Assembly (NCBI GenBank): GCA_947589525.1
Contig: CANQAW010000099.1
Location: 1-6,732 of the forward strand
Reading direction: 5' to 3'
DNA from: Candidatus Gastranaerophilales bacterium
Lineage (GTDB): Bacteria; Cyanobacteriota; Vampirovibrionia; Gastranaerophilales; Gastranaerophilaceae
Length of the DNA: 6,732 bases
Part shown: positions 1 to 4,812 of the stretch, piece after piece
How the letters are laid out: each line of letters starts with the position of its first letter
How positions within the stretch are numbered: position 1 is the first letter of the stretch
Translations under genes and position numbers: made by a program
Notes under the pieces: model-generated
What the model was told of the DNA's origin: nothing
What the model saw: only the letters and a program-made list of their open reading frames with translations
Databases searched by the model: none

Positions 1-897
1 GCTGTAACCGATTATATTTTGCATAAATTGAGGCGCAAGAAACATTGTTGTAAAAACAACCATGCTTACAACGGTCGAAATAAGCGTTCCGACAAAGAAA
101 TTTCTGTCTTTAAAAAGTCTTATTTTCATAAAAGAATTTTTATTTTCAATTTCCCAAACAACCAAAAACGACAGCACAACAAGCGAAAATCCGCTTAACC
201 AGCATATCCAAGCGCAATCAAACCAGTTATACTGCTGACCTTTATCAAGAACTATCTGCATAGATAACAGCCATAAAATAAGTGCGCTCATCCCGACAAA
301 ATCAACGTTCATCTTTTCTTTGGCAGGCTGCGTATCTTCTATATATTTTGAAATAAGAATGTAAGATAAAATTCCGACAGGAATATTTACCGAATAAATA
401 TAATGCCAGTTAAAATTATCAACCAAAAATCCCCCGAAAGAAGGCCCTAAAATTGCGCAAACCATTACCGCCAAGCCGAATAATGACATTGCAAGCCCTT
501 TTTTATTTTCGGGAAAAGCTGACAATAAAACGGTTTGAGAAATAGGAGTCATAGGGCCTCCGCCAAGCCCTTGAACAAGTCTTCCTATAACCATTGTGTT
601 TAAAGATGGTGCAACGGTGCAAATTAACGCTCCTAAGGTAAACACTATAACGCAGATTTTTATAAATTGTTTTCTGCCTAAAACATGCTCACACCATCCT
701 GCAAGCAATATCATGCAAGCGTTTGCAACCATGTAAGAAGTTACTATCCACTTGGCTTCGTCCGCCGTAGCCGCAAAATATCCTGAAATATGCGGAATTG
801 CGACATTTGTTGCCGTCGTGGCGAGAGCGGAAAAAGAAGTCGGCATTAAAATAGTCAGCGCAATGAGCCATATCGGAACTTTTTTATTGTTTTGCAC
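1..897 (-). CDS. emrB: EmrB-type DHA2 (14-TM) MFS multidrug efflux transporter, C-terminus outside window
   Basis: Inner-membrane proton-driven drug exporter, the pump of an EmrAB-TolC-type system. The frame gives 299 residues open to the left edge, against about 510 in the family. About nine of 14 membrane segments are visible. Family marks: an NVAIP motif in TM1 (residues 31-35); WIVTSYMVANA (50-60) leading into motif A around 67-76 (G-W-C-E-H-V-L-G-R-K); GRLVQGLGGGP (105-115); and antiporter motif C, ending AILGPSFGG (148-156). Later, LDKGQQYNWF (217-226) and the LFKDRNF segment match the EmrB layout. I chose GTG at 897 because it lies one base after the emrA stop, has AAAGG eight bases upstream, and the next in-frame ATG (residue 18) falls inside TM1. 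Odd: the acidic residue normal in the TM1 L-D-x-T motif is alanine (residue 26). The substrate cannot be read from sequence. Family assignment is near certain. Confidence 0.93.
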   Translation of the reverse strand, partial: MQNNKKVPIWLIALTILMPTSFSALATTATNVAIPHISGYFAATADEAKWIVTSYMVANACMILLAGWCEHVLGRKQFIKICVIVFTLGALICTVAPSLNTMVIGRLVQGLGGGPMTPISQTVLLSAFPENKKGLAMSLFGLAVMVCAILGPSFGGFLVDNFNWHYIYSVNIPVGILSYILISKYIEDTQPAKEKMNVDFVGMSALILWLLSMQIVLDKGQQYNWFDCAWICWLSGFSLVVLSFLVVWEIENKNSFMKIRLFKDRNFFVGTLISTVVSMVVFTTMFLAPQFMQNIIGYS

Positions 898-898
898 T

Positions 899-1879
899 TT
901 ATTTTACCTTTACAACAGGAACTGCGCTCATTCCGGGGATTATATTATAATTTGAAATATCTTCCGTAAATTTAATTTTAACGGGAATTCTCTGAACAAT
1001 TTTTACATAACTTCCAACTGCATTTTCAGGCGGAAAAAGACTCGCCTTAGCGCCTGAAGCCATTTGAATACTGTCTACTTCCCCTTTGAATTTTTTTGAC
1101 GGGTATGCATCTATTTTTATTTTGACTTTTTGCCCTTTTTTCATGTTTCCGACTTGCGTTTCTTTAAAATTGGCAACTACCCAAACATCATTTTTTGCAA
1201 TCGCAAAAAGAGGCTGTGCAACTTGAACATAGTTTCCCTCTTCAACCGTTCTGTGGGTTATTTTTCCGTCTTGAGGGGCATAGATTTTTGTATAAGAAAG
1301 GTTAAGCTCATCTTGTTCAATTTGTGCCTGCAATTTTTTTATTCCTGCTTCGATTTCTTCTTTTTTTGCTTTTGCGCTGTGGGCGTTTGATTGAGCGACA
1401 GTCAGCTTATTTTTGGCTGATTCATAATCTTGGATTGAAGATATTCCTTTTTGGTTCATTTTTGAATATCTTATATAATCGTTTTTTGCAAAATTAAGCT
1501 CGGAAGAAGTTTTAATAACTTCATTTCGCGCATTTGTTAAAGAAGATTTTGCTTCAAGAAGCCGCGCTTTTGATTGTTTTAGTTTGGTTATATAGTCATT
1601 TGGGTCAATTACAATAAGTAAATCCCCTTTTTTAACTTCCTGATTATCTTCAATATTTAATTTTATCACAGGGCCGAAAACCCTCGGAGCGATTGTTATA
1701 ATATGCCCTTCCACAAAGGCATCGTCTGTTGATTTGTAAAAAATTGAATTAAGCGATACTATAAGCCCGAAAATTAAGAGAATTAACGCCGTTACGGCAG
1801 GTACGATTACTCGTTTTTTTTCGTAGATATGTCTTTTATCTTCTTCTTTTATTAATGTTTCGACTGCTTTTTCTTCCAT
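899..1879 (-). CDS. emrA: EmrA-type membrane fusion protein (HlyD family periplasmic adaptor)
   Basis: Periplasmic adaptor linking the EmrB pump to an outer-membrane channel. The 326-residue protein has a charged cytoplasmic N-terminus, one membrane anchor (about 24-43), then the first half of a biotinyl-lipoyl-like domain beginning T-D-D-A-F-V-E-G-H (about 51-95). A long alpha-hairpin rich in Lys, Glu, Ala and Gln follows (about 96-195), then the second lipoyl half (Y-A-P-Q-D-G-K-I) and a beta-barrel. The C-terminal part carries EmrA-specific signatures: VANFKETQVGNM near 234-245, SLFPPENAVGS near 279-289 and VKIVQRIPVKI near 291-301. Length fits a compact member of the family (E. coli EmrA is about 390). 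The start at 1879 has a good GAGG ribosome site just upstream, in the 11-base gap after the MarR gene. The stop is followed after one base by the transporter's GTG, so the two are probably translationally coupled. Confidence 0.96.
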   Translation of the reverse strand: MEEKAVETLIKEEDKRHIYEKKRVIVPAVTALILLIFGLIVSLNSIFYKSTDDAFVEGHIITIAPRVFGPVIKLNIEDNQEVKKGDLLIVIDPNDYITKLKQSKARLLEAKSSLTNARNEVIKTSSELNFAKNDYIRYSKMNQKGISSIQDYESAKNKLTVAQSNAHSAKAKKEEIEAGIKKLQAQIEQDELNLSYTKIYAPQDGKITHRTVEEGNYVQVAQPLFAIAKNDVWVVANFKETQVGNMKKGQKVKIKIDAYPSKKFKGEVDSIQMASGAKASLFPPENAVGSYVKIVQRIPVKIKFTEDISNYNIIPGMSAVPVVKVK

Positions 1880-1890
1880 TTTTTCCTCGA

Positions 1891-2346
1891 TTATATTTGT
1901 AGTTTTACTTTGTCTTTTACGTTTTGTCTTATTTTTAAAAGCGTTTTTTTGGTGATTTCTATTTCTTCTTTTGTTAAATCTTTGTATATTATTTTTTTAA
2001 GTTCTTCATTGGTTTTGGCGATTTTTTGCACCAGTGATTTAGCGCCTGTTGTCGGATATATCTTAAAAATTCTTCTTCCGTTTGAATTCGGTTGTTTTTC
2101 GATTAATTTTTTTTCAAGGAGAATATCAACTATTCTTGCGACATTACCCCTGTCTTTTAGCGTAATTTCGCAGATTTGTCTTTGATGTATTCCTTCGTTT
2201 TCAATTATTAAAAGAAGTATCAAATATTGTTCGGGTGTTATTTCAAAGTTTTTTTCGCAGTATGTTTGAGAAGATAAACTGCGAACTAAAATTCCCGTAG
2301 CATATATCATTGAAGCTACTTTTTCAACGATAATATCTTTTAACAT
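1891..2346 (-). CDS. MarR-family transcriptional regulator of the efflux operon
   Basis: A 151-residue winged-helix regulator, the usual MarR size, expected to act as a DNA-binding dimer that releases its operator when it binds a small phenolic or drug-like ligand. Visible parts: an N-terminal dimerisation helix; EITPEQYLILLLI, the helix before the HTH; a helix-turn-helix running from IHQRQICEITLKDRGNVARI to LLEKKLI; a wing with N-S-N-G-R-R and a following Y-P-T-T-G-A (MarR consensus D-x-R...LT-x-x-G); and C-terminal dimerisation helices rich in Lys and Glu. The frame is open up to an ATG at 2403, but I start at 2346: the extra 19 codons run through the -10 box and palindrome, and A-A-G-A-A-A-G lies six bases before 2346. 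It is first in a leftward operon with emrA and emrB. Autoregulation through the palindrome at 2382-2403 is inferred. Confidence 0.93.
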   Translation of the reverse strand: MLKDIIVEKVASMIYATGILVRSLSSQTYCEKNFEITPEQYLILLLIIENEGIHQRQICEITLKDRGNVARIVDILLEKKLIEKQPNSNGRRIFKIYPTTGAKSLVQKIAKTNEELKKIIYKDLTKEEIEITKKTLLKIRQNVKDKVKLQI

Positions 2347-2381
2347 TTTTTGCTTTCTTTTATTTTTAATATAAAATATAG

Positions 2382-2403
2382 TTGTGCTGTAATTATAGCA
2401 CAA
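2382..2403. promoter_or_regulatory. 22-bp palindrome, candidate MarR operator
   Basis: Arms TTGTGCT and AGCACAA are perfectly complementary around a TAATTA core; only one symmetric pair (G at 2389, T at 2396) breaks the symmetry. It lies between the divergent MarR and outer-membrane channel genes and overlaps the leftward -10 box. Size, symmetry and position are those of a MarR-dimer operator. Binding itself is inferred. A second inverted repeat, TGCTTTCTT (2351-2359) and AAGAAAGCA (2414-2422), flanks it but seems to be the two ribosome sites on opposite strands. Confidence 0.72.
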
Positions 2404-2409
2404 TAAAAT
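2382..2409 (+). promoter_or_regulatory. Possible rightward promoter for the outer-membrane channel gene
   Basis: TAAAAT (2404-2409) is a five-of-six -10 match. TTGTGC (2382-2387), the left arm of the palindrome, stands 16 bases upstream as a poor -35. The start would fall near 2416, giving a leader of only about 14 bases and cutting into the weak A-A-G-A-A-A-G ribosome site. If real, the operator would lie between or over the promoter elements and both directions would be co-regulated. The A/T-rich background makes this weak. Confidence 0.3.
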
Positions 2410-2420
2410 TTTTAAGAAAG
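2392..2420 (-). promoter_or_regulatory. Leftward promoter of the marR-emrA-emrB operon
   Basis: On the minus strand a perfect TATAAT (2397-2392) is preceded by TG one base away, an extended -10. A weak -35 candidate, CTTTCT (2420-2415), sits 17 bases upstream. Transcription would start near 2385, leaving a leader of roughly 40 bases before the ATG at 2346. This rules out the longer MarR reading frame. The -10 lies inside the palindrome, so a bound regulator would block RNA polymerase. Confidence 0.68.
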
Positions 2421-2429
2421 CATTAACAA

Positions 2430-3806
2430 ATGAAAAAATTTTTAATTATATTAATCGCTTTATTTATGGCAATTTCGCCTGTATATGCTAAAAAACAGAC
2501 AATAAATCAAGATAAAACAATTGAATATTTGAATTTAGACTGGTGGGGTCGTTTTGAGGATGAAAATTTAAACGAAAATTTAATAACCGTTTATCAAAAT
2601 AACTATGATTTAAAAAATACCGCGCTAAAAATCAAAGAAAACGAAAACCTTGTTAAAATTCAATTTGCGCAAGAACTCCCCGCTCTTTCTTTTTTGGGAG
2701 ATTTAAATCGCGACCTTCAAGCCCCAAGACAGCAGTTCGGCTCTATGGTTATTCCTAAATATTCCCAATATAACTATAATCTTCCTTTAACTGCAAGTTA
2801 TGAAATTGATATCTGGGGACAAAACAGATTTAAAACAAAAAGTATCGAACAACAGCTTGAAATTATAAAACAAGCTCAAAGGGCAACTTATATTTCCCTT
2901 ACTTGCGATTTTGCCATAGATTATTTTAACTTAATTAAAGCTGATAAAATGCTTGAAATTCAGCAAGATTTAATCAAAACGCAGGAAAAAATCCTTTCCA
3001 TGACACAGGAAAAATATAAAATCGGTCTTTGTGATATAAACGAAGTTTTATTACAGGAGAAGTATTTGACAATTTTAAAAGAAGAAAAAAACAGACATGA
3101 CACAGTTAAAAAATTGCTTGAAGAAAGTCTGAAAACTTATCTTGCGGATTCAAAAGAAGAAGTTAAAAGAAATGACTACGAAAAAATCAAAATTTTAGCT
3201 GATATACCTGATGAATATTCTTCTTTAATAATTGAAAACCGTCCTGATTTTAAAGAGCAGGAAGCAAATATTAAAAAAATCGGTTTTGATATAAAAGTTG
3301 CTAAAAGAGAGTTTCTGCCTAAATTTACAATTCTGGGTCAAATAGGATTTAACGCTTATCATATCGGTTCTTTGTTTAACAGCGCTTCGCAGTTTTTAAA
3401 TTTAGGAATTATCCCGAGCTTTGATTTGTTTTCAGGGGGAAGAAAGCTTGCCTTTTTAAAGTTAAAAAAATATCAATACGAACAAGCTTTAAATGATTAT
3501 CAAAAAACAATTTTAACCTCGGCAAAAGAGATAAATTCCGCTTTGATTGAATATAAAGACACTTATGAAAATTTAACGCAAACCCAAAACCGTCTTAAAA
3601 CTCAAAATAAAATCTACTCTCTTGCGCTTGATAAAAATAAAATCGGCGCAAGCTCATATCTTGATACTTTGTATTCCAAAGAAGCTTATAGCTTGGTTTT
3701 AAAAGAAGAAGTTTCAAATAAAATTAATTTAATTATATCCGCAATAGGACTTTATAAAGCAGTCGGCGGAGTTGATTTATATAATTTAAACAGTCAAAAT
3801 CTTTAA
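2430..3806 (+). CDS. TolC/NodT-type outer-membrane efflux channel
   Basis: Outer-membrane factor that would complete the efflux pathway with the EmrAB-like proteins encoded divergently. The 458-residue protein starts with a Sec signal peptide (K-K, hydrophobic stretch, cleavage likely after V-Y-A at residue 20). It then shows both repeats of the family: W-W-G-R-F-E-D near 38-44, with NNYDLKNTALKIKENE at 57-72 resembling the first-helix consensus; YEIDIWGQNR (124-133), matching the E-x-D-x-x-G-x-x-R turn; RPDFKEQEANIKK (271-283), opening the second repeat; then FLPKF (295-299), SFDLFSGGRKLA (330-341) and a closing AVGGVDLYN (444-452). Length is typical. There is no lipobox cysteine after the signal peptide, so it is TolC-like in anchoring although its motifs lean to NodT. 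The ribosome site is weak (A-A-G-A-A-A-G nine bases before ATG). Confidence 0.95.
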   Translation: MKKFLIILIALFMAISPVYAKKQTINQDKTIEYLNLDWWGRFEDENLNENLITVYQNNYDLKNTALKIKENENLVKIQFAQELPALSFLGDLNRDLQAPRQQFGSMVIPKYSQYNYNLPLTASYEIDIWGQNRFKTKSIEQQLEIIKQAQRATYISLTCDFAIDYFNLIKADKMLEIQQDLIKTQEKILSMTQEKYKIGLCDINEVLLQEKYLTILKEEKNRHDTVKKLLEESLKTYLADSKEEVKRNDYEKIKILADIPDEYSSLIIENRPDFKEQEANIKKIGFDIKVAKREFLPKFTILGQIGFNAYHIGSLFNSASQFLNLGIIPSFDLFSGGRKLAFLKLKKYQYEQALNDYQKTILTSAKEINSALIEYKDTYENLTQTQNRLKTQNKIYSLALDKNKIGASSYLDTLYSKEAYSLVLKEEVSNKINLIISAIGLYKAVGGVDLYNLNSQNL

Positions 3807-3842
3807 TCCGCCTTGCAGGTTTTCTATTTTTTGTTACATTTT

Positions 3843-4022
3843 TATACAAATGGTCCTGATTATTATTGCACACAGGGCGAATATACTTGTAACTATAGAT
3901 AAGTTGTTGCATGTGATTCAGCTAGTTGCTATTTCTGTGTTTGCTATCTTTACAGTGAACATCCGGAATATACAGAAAACAAAACTGCTATTCAATATAA
4001 TTGCATAGCAGTTTTGTTTGTG
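3843..4022 (+). pseudogene. Degenerate rightward remnant of a Cys/Tyr-rich protein
   Basis: Read in this frame the stretch gives a Cys- and Tyr-rich peptide interrupted by an in-frame TAA at 3900-3902, with no start of its own. It happens to share the frame of the channel gene ending at 3806. Its last part, P-E-Y-T-E-N-K-T-A-I-Q-Y-N-C-I-A-V (3963-4013), aligns without gaps to P-A-Y-F-S-D-N-T-S-I-T-Y-N-C-I-A-L of the leftward Cys-rich frame (4036-4599), with 9 of 17 residues identical. Earlier Cys blocks (D-Y-Y-C near 3858-3869; A-C-D-S-A-S-C-Y-F-C at 3909-3938) resemble spacings there less securely. Many differences in the aligned block are synonymous (TAC/TAT, AAC/AAT, TGT/TGC). It therefore looks like a separate, diverged paralogue that later decayed. 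The function of the ancestor is unknown. Confidence 0.6.
3977..4019. terminator. 43-bp near-perfect palindrome, possible bidirectional terminator
   Basis: Arms 3977-3990 (AAACAAAACTGCTA) and 4006-4019 are perfectly complementary over 14 bp. The pairing continues inward with one mismatch through CAAT/ATTG to a three-base loop. The right side is followed by T/G-rich sequence. On the other strand the stem ends in TTTTGTTTTC, 17 bases after the stop of the leftward Cys-rich frame. It could end transcription from both sides, including from the channel gene about 170 bases upstream, but the stem is only moderately G/C-rich. Confidence 0.5.
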
Positions 4023-4035
4023 TTAAGAACTAAAA

Positions 4036-4599
4036 CTAATTTTTCTTTATACAAAGTGTGCTGCTGGAAACTCCTGAAGGAGCAGAGGATAAAGCTATAC
4101 AGTTGTATGTAATAGAAGTATTATCTGAAAAGTATGCGGGTTTAGTATAACAACAAGCATAATCACCATAACCTTGGACACAGTCATATGTAGTATATCC
4201 AGCCATAGGACAATAACAATCCGAGGTTGCCATTGGTCCGCATGGAGGAGCACCATCTGTACAATAGGGCTCTATGTAAAATTCACCACAATAATAACAA
4301 TCGGAGTAGTTACATACTTTTTCTTTTTCATGATACTCCCGACACTTACTTGCACTAATCGGGCTCATTCCTGCATTGGTACATGATGTTACAATTTTTC
4401 CGCTTGATGCTTTTGCTCCGGTATATGGAAAAGAACCGCTTGCAATGAAGGAACATATTTCAGATTCTGTAGCAGCTCTCCAGTCGCCTGAACATGACGA
4501 TGAGGGTTTTATACACGAACCGTTTATTTTAGTACCTCCGGGGCAGTCGTATACGCATCCTGTTCCGCTTGCTTTATAACCTTGGGCACAATTTGTGCA
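4036..4599 (-). pseudogene. 5'-truncated Cys/Tyr-rich protein fragment (187 open codons, no start at its beginning)
   Basis: A leftward frame open for 187 codons from just after an in-frame TAA (4602-4600) to a TAG at 4038-4036. It contains 21 cysteines, many Tyr, Ser and Gly, and no membrane segment. It begins C-T-N-C-A-Q-G-Y-K, then G-T-G-C-V-Y-D-C-P-G-G, a pattern like the small disulfide modules of extracellular EGF/TNFR-like or pilin-associated proteins. Later Cys pairs come as D-C-Y-Y-C, D-C-Y-C and A-C-C-Y. The first in-frame ATG is at 4368, in mid-domain and without a clear ribosome site, so a 110-residue product from there seems unlikely. Upstream of the TAA the frame still reads Y-T-C-N-L-A-T before dissolving into A/T-rich DNA, so the homology probably once extended further. 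By eye it is less A/T-rich than its neighbours. I do not recognise the family; a secreted or surface protein is inferred from the cysteines. Confidence 0.6.
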
Positions 4600-4703
4600 T
4601 TATGTTGCAAGATTGCAGGTATAATTTATATAATACTTATATATAACATATATTTAAAAAGGCGGTCGAATTTTTAAAAAATTTTTATTTTTTTAGGCAA
4701 ATT

Positions 4704-4727
4704 AAAAGCCCTTTTAAGGGGGCTTTT
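4704..4727. terminator. Intrinsic terminator downstream of the CHAP gene (bidirectional form)
   Basis: AAAAGCCC (4704-4711) pairs with GGGCTTTT (4720-4727). The eight-base loop can close further through CTT/AAG. On the minus strand the stem ends in CTTTTAATTT, 86 bases after the CHAP stop. On the plus strand it ends in a run of six T, so either direction is possible. It would also insulate the start-less Cys-rich frame from CHAP-gene transcription. Confidence 0.65.
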
Positions 4728-4775
4728 TTAAAAAATATGATTTTTAGTATTTAAATTTAAAAACGGGCTTGTAAT

Positions 4776-4805
4776 TTTTAAATAAAAGAGGGTTTTTATT
4801 TAAAA
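4776..4805. terminator. All-A/T 12-bp stem-loop immediately after the CHAP stop codon
   Basis: TTTTAAATAAAA (4776-4787) is perfectly complementary to TTTTATTTAAAA (4794-4805) around a six-base GAGGGT loop, starting seven bases after the leftward stop. As the stem has no G or C it is a weak terminator by itself; it could protect the transcript's 3' end or simply reflect A/T-rich sequence. Confidence 0.35.
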
Positions 4806-4812
4806 TGTTATA

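Larger units (their letters stand above)
4620..4812. other. A/T-rich intergenic stretch with stacked hairpins
   Basis: No coding frame with any credible content. It is nearly all A and T apart from short G/C islands at 4661-4668, 4708-4723 and 4764-4768, and it includes several self-complementary stretches (separate entries). ATTTAAAAA (4755-4763) can pair with TTTTTAAAT (4775-4783), which competes with the stem at 4776-4805. It separates the end of the CHAP gene from the truncated Cys-rich frame lying downstream in the same direction. Confidence 0.6.

Noticed and set aside
689..871. Leftward 60-codon frame starting with ATG at 871
   Set aside because: It is the +1-shifted shadow of the EmrB-like gene; the overlapping frame from GTG 897 encodes unmistakable transporter motifs.
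3807..3842. Terminator directly after the channel gene
   Set aside because: The T-rich stretch has no convincing stem before it; the only strong hairpin is the palindrome at 3977-4019.
3807..4035. Stop-codon readthrough fusing the channel protein to the in-frame Cys-rich remnant
   Set aside because: The shared frame has a one-in-three chance, a second TAA follows at 3900, and the channel already ends with its normal C-terminal motif.
4376..4579. Rightward 67-codon open frame
   Set aside because: It is antisense to the Cys-rich frame, has no ribosome site and shows no recognisable content.
4600..4602. TAA as a reassigned sense codon
   Set aside because: TAA is used as the normal stop of the MarR, EmrA, channel and CHAP genes in this window, so recoding is not credible; a nonsense mutation or truncation is simpler.
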